A stretch of 64,000 nt of DNA from Runella defluvii (GTDB lineage: Bacteria > Bacteroidota > Bacteroidia > Cytophagales > Spirosomataceae). Below are positions 11,301 to 18,179 of the stretch, piece by piece. Each line of letters begins with the position of its first letter. The first letter of the stretch is position 1. A model generated the notes under the pieces. That model saw nothing but the letters and a program-made list of their open reading frames with translations, was not told where the DNA came from and searched no databases. A program made the translations under genes and the position numbers. The stretch lies in the NCBI RefSeq assembly GCF_014195535.1, contig NZ_JACIBY010000016.1, positions 62,001 to 126,000 of the forward strand, written 5' to 3'.

Positions 11301-11775
11301 TAGTATTTATCCATCGACTCGTAAACCTCAAGGCAATGTTCTTGCCTACCAAGAGTACTGGTTTAGAATCCAGTCGAAAGATGGGGTAGGAGTAGGAGCA
11401 GCGAGAACAGCGGAGAGCGGTGGGCAAGGGGCAAATGGCAAAGGGCAAGAGGCAATAGGTAAATGGCAAGAGGCAAACGGCAAAGGGCAAGGGTCGAATA
11501 ACGAACAACAGATAACCGATAACGGGTCTTTTGCTTCGGTCATGCCCAACCCCGTCACCAATGTTCTTCGCCTGAACGTGCAAAACAGCAAGGGGCAAGT
11601 GGTACAAACTACGTTGTTGGATGCTGCGGGCCGTCAGGTGTTAGGTCGGAGGTTTGAACCCGATACCAACACGCATCAAGAAGAGTTTGGCGTCAGCGAA
11701 TTGCCAACGGGTATGTATTTCATGAAGGTGACCACGCCTGAAAAAAGTGCATTGTTGAAAGTAGTGAAATTGTAG
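5380..11775 (+). CDS. Secreted M36 (fungalysin) metalloprotease with Ig repeats and T9SS sorting domain
   Basis: A 2131-residue exported protease. A signal peptide ends near residue 32 (MSWATQAQ). An FTP/PepSY-type propeptide covers roughly residues 40-230. The M36 catalytic domain carries the zinc site HEYGH (His459, Glu460, His463) and the downstream ligand region GGEGWSDYLML. A PPC-like beta domain lies near 830-930 (DTYLSLYESSF). Five Ig-like repeats of exactly 93 residues follow, then the 200-residue module and sorting domain shared with the preceding gene. Family knowledge: such enzymes are secreted through the outer membrane by T9SS and digest extracellular protein. The gene stands alone between two identical terminators. 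Substrate unknown; protease assignment strong. Confidence 0.92.
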   Translation: MKHISFQKMQAFLPKLFFLALFTCMSWATQAQNEIQTATQYLTENATKHKLLKQDIDRMTVSSAYLSPTTGWYHIYFNQTFESVEVYNSLLSLVVKDGQVQHTTGSFVPNIEALVNQAPISVSPIQALQKAALEANLPINTPIQIREISNTPLADGTSGKIVYQAASISDENIVVKKYWFPYEVLEDGKPHVKVALTWNVQFLTKDQQNGWSMHIDAHTGETIRKVDEVIHCSFGMVHRSGAPHDCSLEHGSSVGTNAVLTPKATLAPDNTYNVFDYPLEAPTFGSRSLVASPYDKFVPLGTGPGATNGWHFDGTTSYTTTRGNNVWAQEDANNNNGTGYSPTSSTLDFNYPYTQGLSTAAANRDAAITNLFYWNNLIHDVLWKYGFDEPSGNFQNTNQGRGGNGNDYVFADAQDGGGTNNANFFTPIDGLNGRMQMYLWTNSGSYQPDGDFDNGIIAHEYGHGWSTRLTGGPNNSSCLRNAEQGGEGWSDYLMLMLTTDWASLTPTEASGNIPRGVGTYAIKQATNGGGIRPYRYAYFNQNTNTVNSAVTYAGVGNTATFSLPHGIGSIWATMLWDMTWEIILQDAQIVNNIYSTPSNVMDMKGNIAALKLVNEGLRLQPCSPSFVQARDAILAADGLLFGGRYRCAIGRAFARRGLGALASTGVSTNDRIVTEDFTPISGASLNSPVALTVCSNQPFNYTATTPTSGTTFSWTRDAVSGISNTAGSGNSAAVSETLVNTSSLPVTVKYRFTLNPATCPGNVITQDVNVIVTPTVAATVPAYSVCQNTAVPSGEGLVSPAVLVNSVSGLLSITDTYVRGRNDNTTVYTAEPGSQSHYKTITFVAPNTEAVTFEVTYAGVYNSDTYLSLYESSFNPAAPATNFLRGDDDIDYSGGNYRSQFTHTLTAGTTYVLVVASYYNLDPGLFILQSTPAVFSTGPTQWYLNASGGAPLATGNVFNPVGVSGSGIANTASAGVTTFYAASPLLSECRTPVTFTITPTHSITLTSVASTETQTVCTNTAITPITYSLGGGATNATVTGLPNGVTYSVNAGVLTISGSPTTVVGSPFNYNITTTGNACTVATESGTIAVNTTHSITLTSVASTETQTVCTNTAITSITYSLGGGATNATVTGLPSGVTYSVNAGVLTISGSPTTAAGSPFNYNITTSGSSCTAATESGTITVNLVHSITLTSVASTKTQAVCVNTAITPITYSLGGGATNATVTGLPSGVTYLVNAGVLTISGSPTTAVGSPLNYNITTTGNTCTVATESGTITVGNAQTITLTSPSATEAQTLCVNTAITSIVYTLGGGATGATVVGLPSGVTSTVNAGVLTISGSPTTATGSPFGYTITTTGSVCTPTTKTGTLTVNAAHSIVLTSSPTTETQIACINSAIVPITYVLSGGATGATVTGLPTGVTSAINGGILTISGAPTTIAGNPFSYSITTTGNACATANESGTITVQTKPVLTLSVLQQTLNEGNSQILCDIDANPVNSLQFNVSGTCGSGSPVWRVQVGSGAWSAWSATVPVSQSSNNQPHRYQAACDANCPTTYTGAIELQINYRSSVPQAVSMAADGVTVAVGETKDICNVEGNELTFNATCAAGEVLIYSVDGGEYGTTVPTQLVDGQYHNYRVRCRKSDGTSSCVETESGVMRLRLIMNSMTPVVSLNVTSGCGNSVAFTGTTNCGAMTSIWYNATTNTALPNLPSQTPSETASYYVRCQAEGGCLSGKSNVVTYTVSPVNTPPVVMVSSDVACTGTEVTISTNCPAGTSALWNTGVTEPSFKVAFANITKQSYSVRCVASNGCQSGVSATKDVYWKAYVVTLINIGESKSSVKTNDRAAWVNQFITRDGGPELEQSTQQNPTLFFTENVNKIAPRYWTINVDACALGTDGSLTFDMLATPETGLPRSFNTHENNAPYFMYANREGWTELYAQNHPAYGFYESNGAGGNVYDAGLPKGLYKLGVRYWDQKGWGSIYPSTRKPQGNVLAYQEYWFRIQSKDGVGVGAARTAESGGQGANGKGQEAIGKWQEANGKGQGSNNEQQITDNGSFASVMPNPVTNVLRLNVQNSKGQVVQTTLLDAAGRQVLGRRFEPDTNTHQEEFGVSELPTGMYFMKVTTPEKSALLKVVKL
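8380..9774 (+). repeat. Five tandem 279-bp coding repeats
   Basis: Units start at 8380, 8659, 8938, 9217 and 9496, each exactly 279 bp (93 residues). Each contains motifs of the form AITPITYSLGGGA, VTGLPSGVT and VLTISGSPTT. Units 1-3 are nearly identical in DNA; units 4 and 5 are diverged. The array encodes stacked Ig-like domains in the M36 protease and may vary in copy number by recombination. Confidence 0.93.
11422..11491 (+). repeat. Heptanucleotide minisatellite (10 x 7 bp), second copy
   Basis: Same ten-unit DGGCAAR array as at 4791, with a few substitutions (for example CGGCAAA for TGGCAAA). It is translated in the same frame as a Gly/Gln-rich heptapeptide linker before the sorting domain. 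Confidence 0.9.
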
Positions 11776-11795
11776 TGCTCTTAGCGTATAACAAG

Positions 11796-11827
11796 GCCCT
11801 CGACTAACTTGTCGAGGGCTTTTTTTT
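11796..11827 (+). terminator. Intrinsic terminator
   Basis: Same 9-bp stem, TAACTT loop and T8 tail as at 5165. It lies 20 bp after the protease stop codon and ends that transcript before the histidine kinase gene. Confidence 0.93.
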
Positions 11828-11938
11828 GCCTTGTGGATTGACTTCTAGCTCCTTATTCACAGTCAATCGTGCCAAATTCACATTGAGCCATTGTTTGTTG
11901 AAAAATCGACAGATATTTGACCTATCAAAGGTCTTGCT

Positions 11939-13573
11939 ATGAAAACAATGCGCTTATTTTGGTTTATTTTTCTTCTTGTTTCTCCGAGTCTTATTGCCCA
12001 AATCAATTGGGGAGAGTATTCACAAAGCTTTCCGCAGGGAGCGTTGGACAAACCAGAAACGGTGGCATTGATACTAACGATTCCTAAAACCAACAATTCG
12101 TTTTGGGTAACTCAGGAAAATAGTCCGCATTTTCTGTCCCTAGAAAAAGATTCTTCGTTCCGAAAAATTCGTGCTTCCAATGTCGTCGCTCGTACGACGT
12201 TTGACGATTCAAAGGCTCATTTTTTCTTGCATGGCGTCAATAAAAACAACGTCCAAGAGTTCGAGTTTCGCGTCATGGAATACCCCAGTCAACAGTTACT
12301 TGTTTCGTGGCAAAATATCGCTCAGTTGACGGACGAGGCATTGATAAAAAGCTCTGCGCTTCCACAAATGGCCTATTTGGGTGGCTATAAGACATCGTTG
12401 GGCAATGCCCTAATCGTGGATGTTCGCAAGAAGGGGGCAAAGAAAATAGCAGCCACTAGCATCGTGGCGTGGGAGACGATACGGCCTGCGGCAACGGGTA
12501 TTTTTACGTCCGAGAATCTGGATGTTTTTCTGCAAAAACTCCAATATCCATGGGCTCGCCCTACTTCAAAACATATAGTGAATTACTCGTTAGATAATCT
12601 TCAGTTACCTGCCAACAATGCTCATTTGATTTTTACCCTAAATGCGGAGATTTATACCAAAAATCAAGTCCAATACCAGCTCATGCACAACGACAGAATT
12701 GTTCGGCCGTGGCGCGACAACGAATACGACAACAGTTTTATCTGGCTCAAAGATTTTTCGTCAGGGCGGTATAAAATTCAGATTCGCTACGCCGTTCAAC
12801 CCCAACACGTTACTGAATACGCTTTTGAAGTAGCTCCTCATTGGTACCAAACATGGTGGTTTAAAACCGTCATTGCAGGCATCGGCATGGTGGTGGTTGG
12901 ATTGGGCGTTTTTATCTATTTGTTGATTCGTCAGCGGCGACGGACTCAACAAGAGATGGCCCACAAACAAAAACTCCAGTTGGAACTCAAGGCATTATAT
13001 GCACAACTCAATCCTCATTTTATTTTCAATGCCCTCAGCTCCATTCAAGGACTTATCAACCACCAAAATTTAAAGGGGGCTAATGATTATTTGGCGGATT
13101 TTGCCCAACTACTGCGCGAAACGCTGACCCAAAGTAGCCAAGAAGAAACCTCACTTTTTCAAGAACTACAAACCATGGAAACCTACTTAAAATTGGAACA
13201 GCTACGGTTTGGGTTTCGCTATTCTATGGAAGTCGATACACAACTGGATGTATATGCAACCAGCTTACCTTCCTTACTTTGGCAACCCTTGGTCGAAAAT
13301 GCCATCAAACACGGGATTTCGGTTTTGCAGGGAAAAGGGGTCATAAGCGTTCTATTTCAACAAAAAGGAGAGGCGTTGTGCTTAATAATTAGGGATAACG
13401 GGCAAGGTTTTGACACAAAAATACCAACAACGGGTTTTGGGTTAAAACTCACCAAAGAGCGAATCGCCCTGCTGAATCAACTCAACCATGCACAACCCAT
13501 TTCGCTCACAATCGAAACTCCCGCCGATTTGGGCACGCAAGTGACCCTCACTTTTAACCACTGGTTTGTATGA
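11939..13573 (+). CDS. LytS-family sensor histidine kinase
   Basis: A 544-residue membrane kinase. A signal peptide (MKTMRLFWFIFLLVSPSLIA) is followed by about 290 residues of periplasmic beta-rich sensor. One transmembrane helix lies near residues 308-330 (VIAGIGMVVVGLGVFIYLLI). The His_kinase (PF06580-type) domain has phospho-acceptor His360 in QLNPHFIFNALSSIQGLI. The ATPase N box is LVENAIKHG and the G box DNGQGFD. The sensor probably includes a Y_Y_Y-like beta domain ahead of the helix (SSGRYKIQIRYA). It overlaps the next gene by 4 bp (ATGA), so kinase and regulator are translationally coupled. It should phosphorylate the LytTR regulator; the signal is unknown. Confidence 0.9.
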   Translation: MKTMRLFWFIFLLVSPSLIAQINWGEYSQSFPQGALDKPETVALILTIPKTNNSFWVTQENSPHFLSLEKDSSFRKIRASNVVARTTFDDSKAHFFLHGVNKNNVQEFEFRVMEYPSQQLLVSWQNIAQLTDEALIKSSALPQMAYLGGYKTSLGNALIVDVRKKGAKKIAATSIVAWETIRPAATGIFTSENLDVFLQKLQYPWARPTSKHIVNYSLDNLQLPANNAHLIFTLNAEIYTKNQVQYQLMHNDRIVRPWRDNEYDNSFIWLKDFSSGRYKIQIRYAVQPQHVTEYAFEVAPHWYQTWWFKTVIAGIGMVVVGLGVFIYLLIRQRRRTQQEMAHKQKLQLELKALYAQLNPHFIFNALSSIQGLINHQNLKGANDYLADFAQLLRETLTQSSQEETSLFQELQTMETYLKLEQLRFGFRYSMEVDTQLDVYATSLPSLLWQPLVENAIKHGISVLQGKGVISVLFQQKGEALCLIIRDNGQGFDTKIPTTGFGLKLTKERIALLNQLNHAQPISLTIETPADLGTQVTLTFNHWFV

Positions 13574-14316
13574 AAGCAGTACTCATCGACGACGAGCCTC
13601 ACAACTTGAGCAATTTAAAGTCGCTTCTGGCGACGTACTGCCCACAAATTGAGGTATGTGCAGTAGCCAAAAATGCCGAAGAGGGCAAAAAAGCCCTTTA
13701 TAAATACCAACCTGATCTTCTTTTTCTGGATATTCAAATGCCCCAACAGGATGGTTTTGAACTGCTTCGTAGCCTTACCGAATACGATTTTGAGGTAATT
13801 TTTGTGACTGCTTACGACCAATATGCCATCAAAGCGATGCGTTTTTCGGCGGTGGATTACCTACTCAAACCCGTCGCGATTAGTGAATTACAGGTCGCCG
13901 TTGAACGAGCGATTAAACAACGTGAGTTAAAAATTCAGAACCAACAAATCGGGTATTTGATGAAATGGCTCACCTCTCAAGCCCAAAAAGAAGAGCTACA
14001 AATTGCACTTTCGACCTTGCAAGAAACCCGTTTTGTCAAAACCAGTGAAATCATTCGTTGCGAATCGTCCAACAATTACACCACGTTTTTTTTGAATGAA
14101 GGCACCACGTTGGTCGTTAGCAAACCCATTTACGAATACGACGACCTTCTGAGCAGTCATGGTTTTTTGCGCTGCCATCAGTCGCATTTGGTCAATAAAT
14201 CCTTCATTAAAAGTTGGAAAAAAGAATACGGCGATTTTTTGCAACTCGCCGATGGTTCGCAAGTACCCGTGTCGCGTGGCAAAAAAGACACCATCAAGAG
14301 GGCGTTGAACCTCTGA
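13570..14316 (+). CDS. LytTR-family response regulator
   Basis: A 248-residue DNA-binding regulator. The N-terminal receiver has the acidic pair in LIDDEP, phospho-acceptor Asp54 in LFLDIQMPQQDGFE, the Thr region FVTAYD and Lys in YLLKPV. The C-terminal LytTR domain (about 145-245) shows EIIRCESSNNYTTFFL and FLRCHQSHLVNKSFI. It acts as output for the kinase encoded just upstream with a 4-bp overlap. LytTR proteins usually bind direct repeats upstream of targets. The nearest candidate target is the DUF4932-like gene 52 bp downstream, probably in the same operon. Confidence 0.93.
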   Translation: MKAVLIDDEPHNLSNLKSLLATYCPQIEVCAVAKNAEEGKKALYKYQPDLLFLDIQMPQQDGFELLRSLTEYDFEVIFVTAYDQYAIKAMRFSAVDYLLKPVAISELQVAVERAIKQRELKIQNQQIGYLMKWLTSQAQKEELQIALSTLQETRFVKTSEIIRCESSNNYTTFFLNEGTTLVVSKPIYEYDDLLSSHGFLRCHQSHLVNKSFIKSWKKEYGDFLQLADGSQVPVSRGKKDTIKRALNL

Positions 14317-14367
14317 GCATTCAAAAAAAATAGTTTCCCTTTTCTATCAAAAATTCCATTTACACTG

Positions 14368-15783
14368 ATGAAAAACGTATCAGCTACCCTTGTCATGCTC
14401 TTTTGGAGCTATTTAACGCTTTTGGGACAAGCCGCTTCTCCTGTTCGGCTGTCGGAAACGTACGAGTTGGCAAACATTATTTTGGCCCTGACCGATTATG
14501 GAAAAACAGATCCTTGGGAGGTATCGCAGCAATCGGCCTATTACCAAGAAGTGCGCACGTATTTCGATGCCTATCGTCATCATCCTTTGTTGTCAAAAGT
14601 CAATTATTCGCGCCAACAATGGCAAAGCTACCTCAGTTTTCGCACTGATTCGTACGCTTTTACTTTCGATGAATCCAACCATCTTGTTCGCAAAATCGCC
14701 TTTTCGGCCAATTCGGGATTTAATCCTTTTGAAGAAAATTTGGCGCTGATTGAAGATTTTGTACAAACCACTCGTTTTCGTCAATTTTATACCAACCATA
14801 TTCCTTATTACGAAGGGCTTGCTTCGGCTTATTTGGTTTCGCAGCGGTATCCCGAAATGCTTCAATTTTTAGAAAAAGAATTGGGAAAACAATCCACACT
14901 CAGCTCGTACGCGATTGTCATGTCGCCGTTGGTCGGACGGATGAACTGCCACCGAGTCGTCGAAGGTGTTGGCACCGATTTTATTACCCTTCCATCGTTT
15001 ATTCTGACGGGCAAAACCCTCCAAACGGCGAGTCAGGAAGAAATTGCTTCGGGTACTCACATGTTGTTTACTGAGCTAGACCACGCGTTTGTCAATCCAA
15101 TGACCGAATTGCACCAATCGTTGGTCAAAACCCACTTTTCAAACCAACGTTGGGATACAGGCAGCGGGTATGAAAAAGATAGCCTGGCTACGTTCAATGA
15201 ATACATGACATGGGCAGTGTATAATTTGTACGTTCAGCACTATTTTCCGAGCGTTGCTAAGAAAGTCAGCCTCGACTGGGCTATGCAAAACGAGACGCGA
15301 GGGTTTTATGCTAGTAATTTGTTTAACAAAGAGTTAGAGGTAATGTATCAAAAGCGAAAAGCAGGACAAACCCTTCAAGATTTGTATCCTAATTTCATCA
15401 AACGTCTTGGGAAACTTCAAAATCATGTCCAAAAACCAGTCATCCAAAGCTCTAATTTATCCGACAAAAATCTTGCAGATACGGTTGCGAATTTTGTGGT
15501 GTATTTTTCTGAACCCATGATAAAAGCAGACTCATTCGACGTCATTATCGCGACCGAAAAAGACGGAAAAATATCCAAAGAGCGACAAGTAGAAGTGTCT
15601 AAAAAACAAGGGCTATCGTGGTCTAAAGACGGAAAAAGCGCCCAATTTACCCTTCATTTGGTTCATGGCTTGAATTATGTTTTCTTCAACGTTCCTTGGC
15701 AAACCAAGACCCCGCTTTGTGCCCAAACGAGAGTTCATTTGACTCCTTACAGTCAGCTAAAAACAACCGTAGCACCCCAATAA
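14368..15783 (+). CDS. DUF4932-like secreted protein, degenerate metallopeptidase motif
   Basis: A 471-residue exported protein with a signal peptide (MKNVSATLVMLFWSYLTLLG). The segment SETYELANIILALTDYG resembles the opening of DUF4932 proteins in Bacteroidota. Families of this type carry an HExxH-like motif before FVNP. Here the matching stretch is TELDHAFVNP, so the first His is replaced by Thr235, while Glu236 and His239 remain. A C-terminal domain of about 100 residues (from VIQSSNLSD) looks like an Ig-type beta-sandwich. It lies 52 bp after the LytTR regulator and is probably co-transcribed. Family assignment is moderate. Activity is doubtful because of the changed motif. Confidence 0.65.
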   Translation: MKNVSATLVMLFWSYLTLLGQAASPVRLSETYELANIILALTDYGKTDPWEVSQQSAYYQEVRTYFDAYRHHPLLSKVNYSRQQWQSYLSFRTDSYAFTFDESNHLVRKIAFSANSGFNPFEENLALIEDFVQTTRFRQFYTNHIPYYEGLASAYLVSQRYPEMLQFLEKELGKQSTLSSYAIVMSPLVGRMNCHRVVEGVGTDFITLPSFILTGKTLQTASQEEIASGTHMLFTELDHAFVNPMTELHQSLVKTHFSNQRWDTGSGYEKDSLATFNEYMTWAVYNLYVQHYFPSVAKKVSLDWAMQNETRGFYASNLFNKELEVMYQKRKAGQTLQDLYPNFIKRLGKLQNHVQKPVIQSSNLSDKNLADTVANFVVYFSEPMIKADSFDVIIATEKDGKISKERQVEVSKKQGLSWSKDGKSAQFTLHLVHGLNYVFFNVPWQTKTPLCAQTRVHLTPYSQLKTTVAPQ

Positions 15784-15795
15784 TTAGCAAATCGA

Positions 15796-17313
15796 CTACT
15801 TTTCTACCAGCGTAACAATGCTTTTTTCTTTGATTATCAATGAGTTTGAAGAAAGAGGTGTTGGGCTTAAGTCTTCGCTTTCGGAAGTCGTAAATGCCTC
15901 CCAACGGCTTCGTTTTTTGGAAGTTACGTTAGGTTGTATAGCGACTGGATTATCACTTGCATTGACAAGTACCGTTACCAATCGCCCATCGGTATTTTTG
16001 TAAGACGATGCGTACAACGCTTGGTTGGTTTGGCTTAACGTCACAGCCACGCGAACCGCTCCTGGACGGATAAATCGGCTGTAATTACCCAACGCCCACA
16101 GCATTTTGGAGGGCTGAAAATGGCCGTCAGTTTTGTTTTTTTCGATGTAAATCAAGCCATCTTTGTAATTGTAGGGCGAAATGGCCAGCCACCAGTGCCA
16201 GGCCGTCGCGTTGGCATGGGTCAGGTCGTTGTGAATCAATGTTGCTACGTACACCGCAGGACTGATGCCAAGGTCTTTTCCTGAGCCATTGATTTCGCCG
16301 CCGTTGTCTCCCAAAATGCAATATTCCGACATCCAGTAGCGTACCTTCTGCTGCTTGTTCAGTTCGGTAAGTACTTGTTTACGAACGTTGACCGCCTTGT
16401 CATAGGGCGAAGACGTAAAGTAACTATGCCCCGAAATAGCCCGCGTCAGTTGGGACAAATCGCCAAGATAATCGGGAGAGTTTTTGTCAAAAAATGCTTG
16501 AATTTGAGTGCCTTTGCCCGCCCGACCGTGCTCAGAATACAAAAACTCCAATTGACCTGCTTCCGCTACGTTGATTTGGGTTGATAATTTAGCATTTACC
16601 AAGGCTTTGTTTAAGGCACGACAAATACCCGCTATTTGCTGGTTATAAAAGGGTGTTCCTTCTTGGCCTCCATCGCTCCAATCCCACTGTGGTTCGTTGA
16701 CAGGACTGATGTAGTTGAAACTTACGCCCGTTTTTGCTTGAATTCCTTTTAAGCTTTGGGCCATAAAATCGGCAAAATCGTTGTATCGTTCGGGGCTAAG
16801 GTTGGGGTTTTTATTGGTAGCGAAGCCTTTGCCATTGGTTGTAAATGAAACGGGAGGACTGTTGGGGAAAGCTAAAAAATAGGGCACGCCTCGTTGTTTG
16901 GCTGCTTCTAAAAACCAGCGTTGCCCCGCCTGTTTGTCCCAATCATAAGTACCGTCGGGCCGTAAAAAAGACTCCGCCCGCCGCCATTCGTCTTTAATTC
17001 CGCTGTTGGCGCCTTGTTCGGTCGTTCCAGCCCCAAGGTTGAAGCGCCAAAGCGAAAGCCCAATGCCTTTTGGCTGTCCGTTTGGTGACAATTCACGGCT
17101 AAATAGCAAATCGGCGATGGCATTGCGTTTGGCATTGGGCCACTGTCCCACAAACTGACACGACCACGCATCGGAGGCGCCAAAATGCTCGATGGTTTGG
17201 TACGTAACACTAGGATTTATGACGATTTGAACAGCCGAACCCAAGGGTTTTTCTTTTTGGCCATAACTTGTTAGCCAGCAAAACAGAGCAAGTACACACA
17301 GAATAGGTTTCAT
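15796..17313 (-). CDS. GH30-family glycoside hydrolase, secreted
   Basis: A 505-residue enzyme. The start is placed at the ATG at 17313 because it opens a clean signal peptide (MKPILCVLALFCWLTSYGQ); 17 extra codons upstream lack this. The TIM barrel begins with TYQTIEHFGASDAW. The acid/base Glu207 lies in SPVNEPQWDW and the nucleophile is probably Glu330 in VRYWMSEYCI. A beta-sandwich C-terminus follows. The sequence resembles the Glyco_hydr_30_2 branch, which includes endo-beta-1,6-galactanases and xylan-active enzymes. The exact substrate cannot be read from motifs. It is convergent with the DUF4932-like gene and separated from it by 12 bp. It may add to arabinoxylan or arabinogalactan breakdown by the nearby PUL. 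Confidence 0.85.
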   Translation of the reverse strand: MKPILCVLALFCWLTSYGQKEKPLGSAVQIVINPSVTYQTIEHFGASDAWSCQFVGQWPNAKRNAIADLLFSRELSPNGQPKGIGLSLWRFNLGAGTTEQGANSGIKDEWRRAESFLRPDGTYDWDKQAGQRWFLEAAKQRGVPYFLAFPNSPPVSFTTNGKGFATNKNPNLSPERYNDFADFMAQSLKGIQAKTGVSFNYISPVNEPQWDWSDGGQEGTPFYNQQIAGICRALNKALVNAKLSTQINVAEAGQLEFLYSEHGRAGKGTQIQAFFDKNSPDYLGDLSQLTRAISGHSYFTSSPYDKAVNVRKQVLTELNKQQKVRYWMSEYCILGDNGGEINGSGKDLGISPAVYVATLIHNDLTHANATAWHWWLAISPYNYKDGLIYIEKNKTDGHFQPSKMLWALGNYSRFIRPGAVRVAVTLSQTNQALYASSYKNTDGRLVTVLVNASDNPVAIQPNVTSKKRSRWEAFTTSESEDLSPTPLSSNSLIIKEKSIVTLVEK

Positions 17314-17411
17314 ATCCCTATAAGTAGAAAGGGGTAAGTTTTTACCGCCAACCAGCGTTTGCAATCAAGTACTTCTCGCCATGCGTCTTTTTGAAGACGA
17401 AAAGAAAAACG

Positions 17412-17984
17412 TTACAACTTAAACTTGAAACGTCCTTTCTTAAAATGGAGTTGTTTGCCTTGCTTATTGACAAGATGAAGTTCAAACTTTCCTTTTAACG
17501 CCCCTGTTTCCGAGTCGTATTTTGTAATGTGTATCCAACTTTTGCCCACCGCAATAAAATCATCTACCACACTGACACTTTCTCCCTTGAGGATATGAGC
17601 TCCGTCGGGGTTGGTTTGGAAATGAAATAGCCTCGCTTTGGTGTCGAGAGAAGGCAAGCACGGATCTGGATTACCCAGGTCGTATTTGCCTTCTGCCAAA
17701 GGAATAACGAAAAAATCTAAATGTTGCTTTGCGTGACAATTTTTGGGGCATCCCGTTGGTTTAGGTGCGCGAGTCAAGTCAAACGGAATGTCGGTTGTGG
17801 CTCCAAATCCAAACCTTGGAAGTGAGCAATTCTTTATTTTTTCTTCGTTGACAACGCTCCCTTGTCCCATACCGTACCAACGTTTATTGTCTAATTTCCC
17901 CGAAATTGTGAATGAACGGTAGCAACCTGAACATACGAGGGCTAACAAAAGGCAGCAGTAGCTGACAAAGGAATTGAGTTTCAT
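17412..17984 (-). CDS. Hypothetical lipoprotein
   Basis: A 190-residue protein with a lipobox signal peptide ending LVCSGC (Cys21), so it is probably anchored in an outer or inner membrane. The mature part is beta-rich and ends with repeated basic strands (GRFKFKL). It has a CPKNCHAK pair of cysteines near residue 80 and a late motif ETGALKGKFELHLVNKQG. It resembles small Bacteroidota lipoproteins of unknown function in which a beta-barrel-like domain ends in this way. It lies 98 bp upstream of the GH30 gene on the same strand, so the two may be co-transcribed. I do not recognise a function. Confidence 0.6.
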   Translation of the reverse strand: MKLNSFVSYCCLLLALVCSGCYRSFTISGKLDNKRWYGMGQGSVVNEEKIKNCSLPRFGFGATTDIPFDLTRAPKPTGCPKNCHAKQHLDFFVIPLAEGKYDLGNPDPCLPSLDTKARLFHFQTNPDGAHILKGESVSVVDDFIAVGKSWIHITKYDSETGALKGKFELHLVNKQGKQLHFKKGRFKFKL

Positions 17985-18179
17985 GTCTTATTGAAGCGTT
18001 AAATGGTTGGATTTGGCTAGAAAAGTACCAAAAACGCTTCATTATTGCTAGTAATATCCCTAAAAGTCAAAAAATTGAGTTTTGGTTTTTCATGGAAAGA
18101 AATAAGCGAAGTGAGCGTTTTCAATCTAGTTGAGTATGCACCTGCTTTTGCTTCCTTTTTAAGGAAATCTGTTCACAAT

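Larger units (their letters stand above)
11356..11839 (+). repeat. 484-bp near-identical block, copy B
   Basis: Partner of 4725-5208. It contains the end of the shared module, the 7-bp array, the T9SS sorting domain, the stop codon and the terminator. Confidence 0.85.
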
